Source: Anagrus nilaparvatae
Taxonomy: Eukaryota > Arthropoda > Insecta > Hymenoptera > Mymaridae
Assembly (NCBI GenBank): GCA_022575985.1
Contig: JAKSXM010000147.1
Coordinates: 17,580,001-17,644,000 of the forward strand
DNA length: 64,000 bases
Reading direction: 5' to 3'
Shown: positions 45,036 through 56,836 of the stretch, one piece after another
How positions within the stretch are numbered: the first letter of the stretch is position 1
How the letters are laid out: each line of letters begins with the position of its first letter
Notes under the pieces: model-generated
What the model was told of the DNA's origin: nothing
What the model saw: only the letters and a program-made list of their open reading frames with translations
Database searches by the model: none
Made by a program: the position numbers and the translations under genes

Positions 45036-46322
45036 GTAATAATTTATTCTATCCTTGTTTAACAATAATAATTTTAATTTTAATTTTTTAAGAGAATCTC
45101 AGACATAATTATTGTGAAGTTTAAACATTTTTTTAATAAAAAAAAAAATTTTAATAAAGCTTTTCCAAGTTATTTTACTTATCTGATTTTATTAATTATC
45201 TTATATTATGATTTTTAAAATAAAAATTTAAAAAATATTACAATCAAGTTTTATAATCGTATAAAACTAATTTAGATTCCTTAAAATAGAAACCTTCACT
45301 ACAGTTAAATTTGGTAAAATTGAAATTTTTTTTGGATATAAGAATGTTTTGTGAATTCCAGTTGCTAAAAAAATTATTTCGACGTGCAGTCTTTCATGTT
45401 TTTTAAATATAAACAATTTTTTTTTTTTGATTTTACTCAAAACTAATAGCTAAATATTTTACGTGGAAATTTAGTTTTTAACTAATTTTAAATAATTCGA
45501 CTTTACTCAATTTTTTGCTTTAAATATTCAAATGTGTATAAATTTTTACCGAAAAATTAGACCGCTAAAAAATAATTAAAAGCCTCATTTTTTTTTGTTA
45601 TTGACACGTATTCGTTACTACTTGATTGTAAGTGTCTAATATCTAAATTTTTGAAAATTTTTATCTAAAAATTTGGACCATCGATGAATATAAAAATGTT
45701 TTTTTATGCTCTATCTATCTAAATTTCATTATCACTCAAATTTTTTTAAAGCCCAAACTTAGTTTTTCATAACAGTAATGTTAAAATATATATTAAAATG
45801 GAACATATTTATAGGTAAGGGGGGGGGTCAAATAGACTTAGATTAATTTTCATGCAGAGACATAAAATAATTTGAGTTTAGGGACTTATTTATAATAATT
45901 TTAATAAAGGGGTATATAATAGAAAGAATTTTAGGTTTAAACATGTTCCATGTTTGTTGATTGTGAGTTCTCAAACCGGTTATAAGTTTTTTTTTATAAT
46001 TAAAAATAAATTTGGTTGGCAATAAAGGTTTAAGAAATTAAATTCAATGTTACTCTCTTTTTATTTCATTAAATATTACCTTTTAACCATATTCTGTAAT
46101 ATTAAGAAATTTTTTTTTTGTAAATATAATAATCTCTTTTACATTCTAATTATAAAGGTGTCCTTTAATTAATGTATTTATTTAAAATTTCTTATTGATA
46201 AATTTTTTATTAAGTATCAATAAGTCATGATATGTAATTAATTTTTTCATAATTGCTTCTTAGAATAAAATTCAAATAATTTATTTTTGTAATGACAACA
46301 AAAACTATAAATTTGTTTTAAG
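45036..46322. other. Intron 2 of the transposase gene
   Basis: AT-rich, with a G-run near 45822 and the word AAACATGTTCCATGTT at about 45940 that also occurs at the window start. No gene. Confidence 0.55.
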
Positions 46323-47192
46323 ATGCTCGGAATCCTGAGACAATTGAAGGATCAAATGTTACATGTACCATAAAAAAAAAGTTTGAAGAGTTAGATCCTG
46401 AGAGTAAGAATAATAATACGTGGTCCCCTAAAAGGAAAAAATTATCTAAGACAAAAATATTTGAAAATGAAACTTCCGAAGAGGATGGAAGTTATGGTTT
46501 TGAAAAAGGAGAAGAAGCAGAAAGTATCAGTACAGATAAAAGTATATCGGAAGAGGAAATCACATCTGAAGTTGATAAAACATCCGAAGATGAAACCATT
46601 GATGAAGGTGAAAGTACTTCCGCAGATGAAAATACTTTCGAAGGTGAAAAGACTTTTGGAGGGGATACGGCATCTGAAATTGGAGCAATTAATACCAACA
46701 ATAATGCCAATTTACCCATTCTTGATTATAATCCCAACGCTATATCTTTACCAAAAAAGAAAAGAAGATATTTTAAGAAAAAAGTGACAAGAAGAAGACC
46801 AAGAAGACCACATGAACATTTAGACTATAAAGCAAAAAAGGCTAGAAATTATGGTATAGAAGGCATGGGAAGGAAGAAACCTATAAAAGCACGAGTAAAG
46901 AAAGTGGGCTGCGATTCTGAATGCCGTTTTAAATGTAAATCTAAAATAACAGAAGAACAACGAGATACGATAAGGGATCATTTTTGGGCATTAGGAAATA
47001 TAAACGAAAAAAGGCAATGCCTTCTAAACTGGGTGAAAAAATATGATAATAAATGCAGTGATTCGGATTCAGACTGCAGTCAAAAATGTAATCCACAAAA
47101 AAAGAAAAAAAAAGACAGCTATGCATACTCATTACCAATTTCAACGGATAAAAATATAAAAGTCTGCAGAACCATGTTCCTAAATACATTAA
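46323..47192 (+). CDS. Transposase exon 3: acidic region and Cys-rich domain
   Basis: The acceptor is TTTTAAG at 46322 and the frame continues from exon 2 in phase. The product has an acidic, Glu/Asp/Ser-rich stretch with a repeated (S/T)xE(E/D)xT pattern (about 46480-46670), a basic nuclear-localisation-like run (KKVTRRRPRRP near 46770-46805), then a cysteine cluster CDSECRFKCKSK, the motif FWALGN near 46985, a second cluster CSDSDSDCSQKC, and VCRTMFLNTL before a possible donor GTATGA at 47193. This N-terminal pattern (basic, then Cys-x3-Cys-x3-Cys, W-x-L-G-N/D, V-C-K/R-x-F-L-x-T-L) recurs in a large family of arthropod and cnidarian transposase-like proteins. It probably binds DNA. Confidence 0.7.
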
Positions 47193-47317
47193 GTATGATT
47201 AAATATTATTTTCCATAAAATATTAATATGTTCACTGCGTTTCTATGATTTTTTTTTCATCATCTATTTATATTTGATGCATAGTTTACTTTTTATTTTC
47301 TCATTAATTATAAACAG

Positions 47318-47566
47318 TCATCATTTAAAAGCTATGCTGAAAGCAAAATTTTTATACAGATCTACTGTTTATATATAAAATTTATTGACTTTCATAGTTT
47401 TTGAATGATGACTGTTTATACCGTAGAAATAATTATTTTTAATTTTTTTATAATTTATGAACACTCATACTTCAAAGTCTATGATGAGAACCAAATTTCC
47501 ATATAAATATCTTTAATCTACTGTTAATTTAGTCTTTTTCCTAGATTTTGAATGATGAGTGTTTAA
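47318..47566. repeat. Two related short hairpin repeats
   Basis: Inverted pairs ATAAACAGTCATCATTTAAAAG / TTTGAATGATGACTGTTTAT (47318-47420) and GAACACTCATACTTCAAAG / TTTGAATGATGAGTGTTTA (47453-47566), similar to each other. Small MITE-like elements in the transposase intron. Confidence 0.7.
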
Positions 47567-47984
47567 CAATAATAAGAAAATAATTTAGCTTTGATTTCAG
47601 TAAATATAGTACATAAATATTTAGTAAATTAACTCTAATTAATTTTAAGTATATCTAATATTTGATATACTGTGACAGTACTATAGGGTAAAACCATGAG
47701 ATCCTAAGATCAGATTTAGATTAGATTCATATAAAACGAAAAATGTAATATTAATTTTAGTATATAATTAAATTATACATTTACAGCTATATTTAAAAAA
47801 TTTAGGGTACAAACGGGCATGTTTAGGCGAAAATGGGGAAAAATAGGACTTTAATAGGATAAAATAGGGGATAAAAGACATATGAATGGGTAATATCAGC
47901 AAAAAAAAGGCATTAAAAAAAGTAAAATACATAAAGATAAATAGAGTAGTAATTTAGAGTCATATAAGCGAAACCTTCCAGGTT

Positions 47985-49655
47985 TGATCTTTTAATTGGG
48001 CTGATATTTTTTTTCATTTTCCTATTCAACTTACGTTATTCTCCCGCTTTGCAGTTCTTCATATTGAAATTTAAAATCAAATGGAATTTAAAAAAAAAAA
48101 GGTTTTTTCGCTCGTATCTGAGTTGCCCGTTCTCCTTTATAATTCCATCTCTTTCAGAAAAATTCAAAAATTAAGGTAAAAGAGAGGCTTTCGTAAAATT
48201 TCATCAAGAATTCTATACTGCCATTGGTTTTAAAAAGTCCTATTTTCCCAAAGCTATAAAAAAATACACCTTTGTTTTTTTCTTGAGGATTTAGAAAAAC
48301 TTTTCGCATATATTTTCGTTTGCCGTATAAAACTAATTATGATCGGCCATCTAAAACTCTGAAAACGACAAAAAAAAAACGAAAATTTTCCAAAGTCTCA
48401 GCAAAGTTAAAATTTGCATTTCTAAAATAGCTGCAAGTATTATACTGCCCTATAGATTAAAAACCTGTCTATGTCATTTTTCACGATTTCGAGATATTTA
48501 AAGAAACACGTTTCAATTGATTAAATAATGATATTCAATAGTTTTTAAAAAAATAAACATGTTTTTATACTAATTCAGACACGCTCTTTTTATTGGTTAA
48601 AATAGTTTTCGCGATTTCGCAACCGTATATGTAAAACTGTAGGAAGGCCATAAAAATTCTCTAATCACGAAAAATACAGGAGAATTTTAATATGTATAAT
48701 ATGAGCTATTTAATACGTCACGCGAGTATAAAAAAGACAGAAAAACATTCATATTTATAAAAATCTGTAGATGAGCCATTTCCGAGGACATTTTCTTGAT
48801 TAATTTTTAGAAATACATGTTAATTTTTTTATCAATACAAGTGTCCTTGTAGATGAACCATGCAATTTTGCAAATTACAAGTAATAAGAAAAAATTATTT
48901 GCACAATCTGATAAATAATAATATTTCACGAGGACATCTAACCTTAATAAGGACTTGACCAAAAGTTCAGATTCTGCTTGAAATTTTCAAAAAAATTGAT
49001 AACAATTTTCGTTTCTTTGAATGTTTTTGGGGTCTTAAATGGCTGATGGTAACTAGTTTCATACGGTATGGCAACCGAAAATTTATGCAAAAAGTCAAAT
49101 GTTCCCAAATTCTCAAGGAAAAAAATAAGGTTGTATTTTTTTACAACTTTCTGGAAATTGCAAGAAATAGTTTAATTTTCCTAATTTTCTTATGTGAATT
49201 TTCTAAATCTAATGTCCGGATCAGATTCTTGAGAAAAATTTACTGTTGAATCTCTCTTTGCTCAAAACTTTTAATTGTTTCTGGAAAAGATGAGATAGGA
49301 GAAGATGAACGGACTACTAAAATTAGTTATTTCTTGAAAAAATTCTTTTCAAAATATTGGTTTTGACCTTGCATTCCGTTATAAGAACAAGAGTCCACAC
49401 AGCATGTAAAGTTCTAACCCATGATTAAAAACATAATTTACATATAAACGGCAAAAAAGACGTCCCATCGAGGTTAGAAAATAGTCATTGAGAAATAGGT
49501 TCGTAAACATATTTTTTTTTTTAATTCGTTCTGGTCTTAAATTTCAATATTAAGGGATATAAAGCGGAGAAATAACGTTTTTGAGTATGGGAAAACGAAA
49601 AAAAATCTTTAGCCCAAACTAAGGACCCGATCTGTATGGTTTTGCTGATTTCAAT
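47985..49655. repeat. 1.7-kb diverged palindrome in the transposase gene
   Basis: Blocks on the left (TTATTCTCCCGCTTTGCAG near 48035; TTCTTGAGGATTTAG near 48280; TCGTTTGCCGTATAAAACTAAT near 48316; GGCCATCTAAAACTCTGAAA near 48340) appear inverted on the right (near 49565, 49115, 49065 and 49035). The centre is at about 48660. It occupies the place where the transposase middle exons would be expected. Confidence 0.65.
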
Positions 49656-50457
49656 CAAAATTGTTCTTTAACATTTGGAAAGATGTACTATTATACCACA
49701 GTATGTTCTGAGATTAAAAAGGACCGTACCATTTTGGTATTGTTATACATTTTCATTATTTGTAAATGGAAAAAATATATATTTACAATTTTTTTTCTGA
49801 AAAAAGAGATAAATAGGCATCAAAATATGGAAATAGAGAAAAAAAGGGTCTTGCTTGGTAATAGGTTAGTTAAGGGATCTTTAAGTACTTGTTAAGATGC
49901 CTGCAGTTAGTAATTTTGGCCTGAATTTGTTGTTATTTTACAATTTTAAGGTTATGCAAAAATTATGTTATAATAGAACACTAGTAGAGGTACATTAAAA
50001 TTATTGTCTTTTATAAACTAGATATCGTCAATGAACAACGTATCGATTTTTTAGTGGCCAACATTGACCTGAAATATTTAGTTTGCGGTTGATTTTATCG
50101 TAAGTTTCTCATCAGATTCTGAAAATTGAGAAACTTTTTGAAGTTTTGAATTGAGAAGTAAGTGTAATATAGTTAAAAATAAATTCTATACACTACCACT
50201 TTTGCTTCGACATGATTTATATTATAATTATGGCTTATCTCCATATATTTTTTATTTAGAATTACTTTTATCAAGTACGCATCTTTAATTTTCTAGAATT
50301 TCTAAGATGTGCTTACATAAATTTTGAATGCTTGTGAACTTGAAGCCATTTATTTCACGCATTATTTTAAATTTGTTATTAAATTATTAGCTATTTTTAA
50401 ATTATTATTAATAGGATGCTTAGAGAGTTTTAATATATAAATTATAATATTTTACAG
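49656..50457. other. Intron sequence, nothing recognised
   Basis: AT-rich sequence preceding transposase exon 4; a polypyrimidine tract and TTTTACAG acceptor close it at 50457. Confidence 0.5.
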
Positions 50458-50936
50458 ATGCAGTTATTGTGAAAATTATAAATATAAAACGGCTCCAGAA
50501 AAAGCTTTTGCGAAATTAGCTTACGAAGAACACAGAGAAAAAATATCTTGCGTAAGATCATTGATGAAAGATGATAAGCAGCCCAAGAAAATTCAAAAAA
50601 AAGGACAAATAACATTGATATTCAAAAGGTTCTTACTACCCCTCGAGCAGAAATTGGTCCACTGTATTATTTACGCAAAATTTGTGTATGGAATTGCACA
50701 ATATTTGATTTATCTAATCATATAGGAATATGTCATGTATGGAATGAAACCATAGGATATCGAGGAGCAAATGAAGTATCCTCATTCCTTTGGGAATATT
50801 TTCAAGAAGAGAGTCAAAAAGGTGTCGAAGAGTTTACCGTGTACAGCGATAGCTGTTCCGGACAAAATCGTAATAAGATTATTTTTTCGATGTACATGAA
50901 GGCAGCAAATACCATGAAAATAAAAATCACCCATCG
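50458..50936 (+). pseudogene. Transposase exon 4: catalytic core, one frameshift
   Basis: After the acceptor TTTTACAG the frame reads CSYCENYKYKTAPEKAFAKL, then REKISCVRSLMKDDKQPK. It shifts by one within an A-run near 50590-50602, then reads VLTTPRAEIGPLYYLRKICV, NCTIFDLSNHIGICHVWNE, GYRGANEVSSFLWEYF and FTVYSDSCSGQNRNK, ending at a GTTAGT donor. The D-S-C-S-G-Q-N-R-N box and the preceding Tyr-Tyr-x-Arg-Lys region are the conserved core of the family; the Asp in YSD is a likely DDE residue. The single homopolymer indel may be a real mutation or an assembly error. Confidence 0.7.
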
Positions 50937-50944
50937 GTTAGTTT

Positions 50945-51425
50945 TTAAGAGGCTAAAGGTCATTTGTTGTATATAGAGAATTATAGAGATTTTCTTGCGC
51001 CAATGGTTCTAAGAAACCAGGCATCTATGGCAAAAGTGGTTGAGCTAGCTCAAAATAAGCTTATTTTAAAGGTTTAACTCGATATACTTGCGTGATTATA
51101 AATATTTTCTAAAATTTTTAGTGCATAATACATTTATCATATTAAAACTATATTATTTTTGGTTATAACTGTTTATTTAGTAACAAAAACAAAAACAATT
51201 GATTGTCAAAAGAATCATATAAACTTAGAAAATAATTTGTAAAATAAAAAATTTCTTGCAAATAATTCAGAAAACATTTATAATCACGCAATTCTACGAA
51301 ATTCCAGCTATAAAACAAACCTACCTTCTGATACCATCGATGTCTGGTTTCTTGGAACCAATGGCGCAATAAAATCGCTATAGTTCCCTATTCCTATATG
51401 CAACACGTGATCTTTGGCCTCTTAA
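50945..51425. mobile_element. Inverted-repeat element in transposase intron 4
   Basis: AAGAGGCTAAAGGTCATTTG near 50948, TTGCGCCAATGGTTCTAAGA near 50996 and GCGTGATTATAAATATTTTC near 51090 return inverted at about 51425, 51370 and 51290. A MITE-like insert of about 480 bp within a 1-kb intron; the 68-codon minus frame inside is not a gene. Confidence 0.75.
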
Positions 51426-51962
51426 TATATAAAACTATTTCATTTTCTTTAAGCAGGGTAGTGGGAGTGAGTAAAATAAATTGGTAAAAAAAGCATTTTT
51501 AGTTGCTTAAGGATGTTAACAACTTTTTTGTTTAGGTGCATATTTTTTCATGCATCTTATACACGTGATTCTTGTGGGACGACATTTTATAATAGAAAAT
51601 TTTATTAAACAAAAAATTTTTCTTTTACCTAAAATTTTCTTTTTAGTTCCTCTACATCACTATCGTTTTCAATTTTTCATATTCGATAATTTTTTTAATT
51701 AAATAATTATTTATATTATAAACATTTCTGTATATTCATTATTTACTAAAAAATGGTAAATTTAAGAATCTGGACAGTTAACTTCATACTTATATTATTG
51801 AACAATCATTAACTTATGCAATATTTGTCTTTTAAACATTGTTATACTATTAAGACGGGAAATGAAGCGATTAAATTTTTGCACTTTTTAACTATTTATT
51901 TTATTTTTCTAAAAATACTATATTATATGCCTTACATAGCCTAAGAAAGTATTTACTTTTAG

Positions 51963-52479
51963 ATTTTTTGAAGTTGGCCATAGTGAGTGTGATGGTGATT
52001 CCATGCATGCCTGTATTGAGAATCATGTTAAGAATAAAAGCGTATTTACTCAAGGTCAGTGGGTCCAACATATGAAAGAAGCAAAGCAGACAGGCGATAA
52101 GTATAATTTAAAAGAAATAAACCAATCTCAAATCCAAAACTTTGAAATTATTTCACATTTATTTAACTGGACATTGGCCAAAACGTCCACCATTAAGGAA
52201 ATAGTTATAAGACCTGATGAAGATTTTTTTGTAACACGCGTGGACCTAAGAAATGAAAATCCCGAAAAACCAGATGATGGTATTCCAGAGCCAAAAAAAA
52301 TAAAAATTTTTTAAAAAAAATATAATTTAACGGACTTAAAAGATACTGAAGTAAATCCAGCACACGAAGAAAAAATCCCTTTAACAATTAGCAAAAAAAA
52401 AGATATTGAGCTAACGCTTGAAAAAGGCTATATTCCAAAAGAGCATTGCTCGTTTTATAATAATATTTTAAAAGATTAA
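51963..52479 (+). pseudogene. Transposase exon 5: C-terminal part
   Basis: The acceptor ACTTTTAG precedes FFEVGHSECDGDSMHACIE, the family's conserved G-H-(S/T)-x-x-(D/E)-x-D-S-x-H-x-x-I-E motif, whose Glu is a candidate third catalytic residue. The frame then runs through GQWVQHMKEAKQTGDKY and FVTRVDLRNENPEKP to an in-frame TAA at 52312-52314. The same frame continues with EEKIPLTISKKKDIELTLEK and IPKEHCSFYNNILKD to TAA at 52477, matching the expected family end (I-P-x-x-x-x-x-F-Y-x-x-L). The internal stop is therefore probably a disabling mutation in an A/T homopolymer region. The phase with exon 4 agrees (CG|A). Confidence 0.7.
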
Positions 52480-52611
52480 GATTCTAAAAATGTCATTAGA
52501 AAATGTCAAATGTATATAGTCATTTCATTTTATTTTTTTGATTACTATAAAAAATTTAATTATTTATAAGTTATATAAAAGTAAAAACTTGCATCCAAAG
52601 TAACAATTATA

Positions 52612-54064
52612 TTTTTAAGGTTTTAATTTTAATAATTTTTAATTTAAATCTATAGTAAAAAACTACAGATATAAAATAGTAAGCGTTTGTACTTTTATGT
52701 GTGTTACTTATTGAAAGTAAAAAAAAATGTTATGATAATTTTCTGGAAAATATTATTATTTAGAGTCGATAGTATGCACAAATTATTATTTTTTCTAATA
52801 TACTTTTTTTTTTAATTTAACGATTATAGATTTTGTAAAAAGATGTGTTATTTCAAAAATGCCTCTTATGTTTATCTCAATTAAAAGCTACGAATAAATA
52901 AATTTAGTAATTTTTGCTGCTCACTAACTAATTTTATTAATTTTTCATTTTTAAGACTTCTCTTTTTATAATTCAACAATAGTATATTAAGTATCAAAGG
53001 TGCAAAAGTTTTGGATCTAGCGTGATCACATGTGTTCTAATGTGTTCACGCTAGTGTCTAAAGCATTTCTTCCATGATGCTTACAATATTTTTTGCCTAC
53101 CTAGGCGTAGAACGAGTGCAGAAAATTCTTTGCAAAGTTTTACGCACGAATTTTACGCCCGGGAGGGCAAAAAATCCATATCAGGGTGTCAAGAAGAAAA
53201 TTCATTTACTTTTATAAATTAGTAACATAGAATTATATCATTATTTATACACAACTACACGTGGAAAAGATCATATTCTTATAGTACTTTTAAATCCTGC
53301 AATAAGCGTGCGCATTAGCATATAATATTTTATTATACAATTTTCACATTCTTCCACGGCTTTGAAACAAAAAAAAAGGTACAAAAACACGCTTATTCAA
53401 AAGTTAAGAATGTAATTATCGATCGCTTTCTAGGCATAGTTTTTATATTTAGGAGAGGGGATTGAACGTATATTATTAACAGCGGTGCTATGGGGTTGAC
53501 GTTTTATTGTCAGAATTTAAAAGTCCTATAGAAATTTGATCTTGTTACACGTGTACCTGTATAAATAATGATAAATTCTTTATCACTAATTTATAAAAAA
53601 CATACTTAGACGTGGGAAAGAATATTTACCCATCCTCTAGCATATAAATATAAATATTTTTAGGATGGCGGCTTCGAGAATGAGTAATATTCTTTCCCAT
53701 GTCTAAGTATCTTCTATTACTTTTCAATTTATCACTCCGTTATAGTGGAAAACCCCGAAAGCCATTTAAAAAATAAAAATTTGCTTAATTATAAAAGTAC
53801 TGCGCTAGTCAAAATTGGAATTTGAATTTTTGGTGAGCTGGCGTAATTTTCGTATTATAATTTAAGTTGGCTCAGTCTTCGTCTCTACAATTAGGTTGTC
53901 GCAGTCTTCCATTTATAATTCAAGTTGGCGTAGCGTTCGTCTCCGAATTTGAGTTGGCAGAGTATTCGGTTTTACTTTTAGTTGTCGCAGTCTTCCAATT
54001 ACAATTTAGTTAGCGTAGTTTTCCATCCTCAATTGAACCGGAATTTTATTCGCTAGTAGCGTCG
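52612..54064. repeat. Right inverted repeat of the 11.6-kb transposon
   Basis: Reverse complement of 42466-43420, enlarged by a roughly 505-bp insert at about 53213-53717. That insert is AT-rich with a hairpin near its end (ACTTAGACGTGGGAAAGAATAT mirrored by ATATTCTTTCCCATGTCTAAGT). The insert is present only on this side and so is younger than the repeat pair. Confidence 0.85.
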
Positions 54065-54077
54065 ATATATGCACATA

Positions 54078-54828
54078 GTCAAGTATCGACAGTAATGATA
54101 ACAGTTAATAATAAATATAAAAAATCTATCAAAAAAAAAAAATGGCAAACGATCTCTACCGACAAAAAAGTACCAAATTTTCCAAACAAAATTTTTCAAT
54201 TTAAAAAAATTTTTAAAACCCCAATTATTATACCTGTTAATTTTTTCTAAAATTTTGGTTTATTTAAAATAATTTGATCACCTAACTACATGAAATAACA
54301 AAAATTTCCAATATGTCTAAAGGACCCAGCTCATATAAATTTCCAGTAATTTCCGATCGATCCATTAAAATTTTTATGTCTTCGGTAGGCAATAGCATAC
54401 CCCAAAAAATCAACAAGTCGACTTCTCGCTAAATTTTTGATTAGTGAAAATAATTTGGTCATTTAGCTACCTAAAATTACAACGATTTTCAACAGGTTGA
54501 AAGAATTTATGTCAAATAAATTTCCAGTAATTCACGATTGACCAATTAAAATTTAACATCTTCGGTAGGTTAATAAAAAAATTACAACTAAGCGAAAGAA
54601 TCTAAAAATATTTATTTATGTCACCAATTAAAAATTTGCACGATTTGTACGAAAAAAAAAACAAAAACAAATCAGAAGCTTGAAAGTTTCATGCTAAAAA
54701 CCAAAAAAAAGCAACCAAGACTTTGCAAGGAAAGGGTGGCGGCGGTGGTGCTAGTGTACGGGGAGAGTAAAGCAGAAACGCTGACAAAAGCGTGCGCAAA
54801 GATCAGAAAACGTTATTAAAAGTAAAGT
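54078..54828. repeat. Extra copy of the inner Polinton inverted repeat
   Basis: Starts GTCAAGTATCGACAGTAATG and matches the segment at 54829-55320 head to tail, including TTCGGTAGG blocks and AATTTCCAGTAATTCACGAT. The last 180 bases (54650-54828) are unlike the next copy and contain a GC-rich patch (GGCGGCGGTGGTGC). The duplication is limited to the right side of the Polinton. Confidence 0.75.
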
Positions 54829-55760
54829 ATCGACAGTAATGATAACAGTTAATAATAAATCTAAAAAATCTATCAAAAAGAAATGGCAAACGAACACAAC
54901 CGACAAAAAAAGTACCAAATTTTCAAAACAAAATTTTTCAATTTAAAAAAATTTTACCTGTGAATTTTTCCTAAAATTTTGGTTTATTAAAAACAATTTG
55001 ATCACCTAACTACATGAAACTACAACAATTTTCGATATGTCTAAAGGATCCAGCTCATGTATTTTTCCAGCAATTTCCGATCGATCCATAAAAATTTAAT
55101 GTCTTCGGTAAGCTACAGTGTAACTCTAAAGTTCAACCTGCTGACTTTTCCCTAATTTAAGATTAGTTAAATTAATTTGGTCATTTAGCTACCTAAAATT
55201 ACAACGATTTCCAACAGGTTTAAAGAATTTATGTCAAATAAATTTCCAGCAATTTACGATTGACCAATTAAAATTTAATATCTTCGGTAGGTTAATTAAA
55301 AAATAATCATATCTACAAAAAAAATTTCAACTAAGCAAAAAAAATCATAAAATATTTATACATGTCACCAACTAAAAATCAAATAAAAACCTGAAATTCA
55401 ACAAAATTTATTTAAATTAATGTCAAAAAATTAGCAAATTTAAAAAAATTTGCAAAACGGAATCTGCCATTATTTATTCCAAAATTTCAAAAACCTTTCA
55501 CAAACGTAACGACGATGCAATTTATAGAAAAAGAGAATAATATTAAAATCACATAAAAAAGGCGAGAAATCATCTCTTTCACACTAACATCAATTTCAGG
55601 GTTCAAACACTTACGACAAGGTCAGAAGCAAATAAAAAATAAAAAAAACAAAAAAAACAAACGTCAGCAAAATAGCAATACAGAAACTATGAATCACATC
55701 TCTTACCTCAAGCTATGAGTCATATATATGCACATAAGAATCGCTTCAGAGTGCTATATA
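54829..55760. repeat. Polinton right terminal inverted repeat
   Basis: Reverse complement of about 31225-32190; the remaining outer 57 bases are at 62053-62109, beyond the palindromic insertion. Landmarks are AATGATAACAGTTAATAATA at 54837, CATCTCTTACCTCAAGC near 55695 and GCTTCAGAGTGCTATATA at 55743-55760. Confidence 0.85.
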
Positions 55761-56531
55761 TGGGCACGTCCAGGAAAGAACGACCAGCCGAAAAATAAAA
55801 AATGAAAAAAAATTTTTTTTTGTGTCGTTTTTTACCTGAGATTTGTGAAACCGCTCCTATTTTAGACTTCCTGATGCATTATTTTGATATACGGCTGTTC
55901 CAAAGTTGGATTTTTTCATTTTTTTGATTTCAGCTGCCCAGTTCAACCTAAAATAACTCTGAACCATTTAACTTTTTATATATACATATGATTGGGAAAA
56001 AGTTTTATTTTTACCTGAACTACTAAAAAAAAAAAAAAAATTTCCATTTTGACTTATTCCACTTTTTTTTCTCCTCGACGGTAAATTTCAAACATCCAGA
56101 AAATTTGTTTCGCCATGATTTTTTTCAACTTTTTCCTTCTCAAAATTCACTTCAAAGGGTCTAATTTACATCCTGAAAGTCCTGAGATGTGATAGGCAAT
56201 GATCGGTCCACAATCTTAAAACTTGGTTCTTCCGTTTCCCTAAAAATCCATAAAAATGTTAAATATTAAAGCGTAAAATCATTAAAATACTAAATTTAAC
56301 CTTACCAAATGATTTCTTCTGTTAAATCTTCACTATCAGGACCACATAAACTTGTTGAAACATATCAATAGGATCATCTAACATTTCTGATGCTAAAACA
56401 CCCAAGATCAGCCTCGCGTCAGCATCCAAAAATAGAAAAAAACTGAAAAAAAAATGATTCTGGTTAAAAATAACTACAAAAATAATTATAAACTATTAAA
56501 AAAGACTGAAAAATATTTAAATTAACTTACC

Positions 56532-56822
56532 TGTTCAATAGCTGAGTAGTGGACTGTATATTGCGTGATAAACTAGGATTTTGGTGATGATAAAATAAAA
56601 ATAACTCACAAAAAAATATATTAATTAAGTAGCAAAATAATTCTGAAACTTTATTGTATAAAAATGTGTGTTGCTACTTGGACTATTGTCCTAAGACTGC
56701 CGGCACTGTGCGCCGTTTCTCAAGGCACGCGCTTACACTCTGTGCTCTCTCTGTGCACACACGCACGCATACTTATAAACTTATATTAATATGTGTATTA
56801 TTATACAATGTAATATTTAACA
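56532..56822 (-). repeat. LTR (3' LTR of the minus-strand element)
   Basis: Direct repeat of 60394-60684. In element orientation it begins TGTTAAATATTACATTG and ends CTATTGAACA. A CpG-containing stretch (TGCCGGCACTGTGCGCCG) and a run of alternating CACACA/GCACGC lie in the middle. Confidence 0.95.
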
Positions 56823-56836
56823 TTCTCCCCCCTTTT
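56823..56836 (-). promoter_or_regulatory. Polypurine tract of the BEL/Pao element
   Basis: On the minus strand AAAAGGGGGGAGAA directly precedes the 3' LTR, the site where plus-strand DNA synthesis starts. It fixes the orientation of the element as minus. Confidence 0.85.

Larger units (their letters stand above)
42466..54064 (+). mobile_element. 11.6-kb DNA transposon with long inverted repeats
   Basis: The ends read CGACGCTACTAGCGAATAAA and its reverse complement. Inverted repeats run about 955 bp (42466-43420 against 52612-54064, the right arm enlarged by an insert of about 505 bp). Flanks are GAGTCATATAT on the left and ATATATGCACATA on the right, while the uninterrupted site at 55715 reads GAGTCATATATATGCAC, so about four bases (ATAT) were duplicated. 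Inside is one spliced transposase-like gene. A 4-bp duplication with long repeats recalls the Sola group, but I cannot assign the superfamily with confidence. The interior carries its own passenger repeats in the introns. Confidence 0.85.

Noticed and set aside
46492..46719. Minus-strand Ser/Val-rich frame opposite transposase exon 3
   Set aside because: It is the shadow of the acidic repeat on the plus strand.
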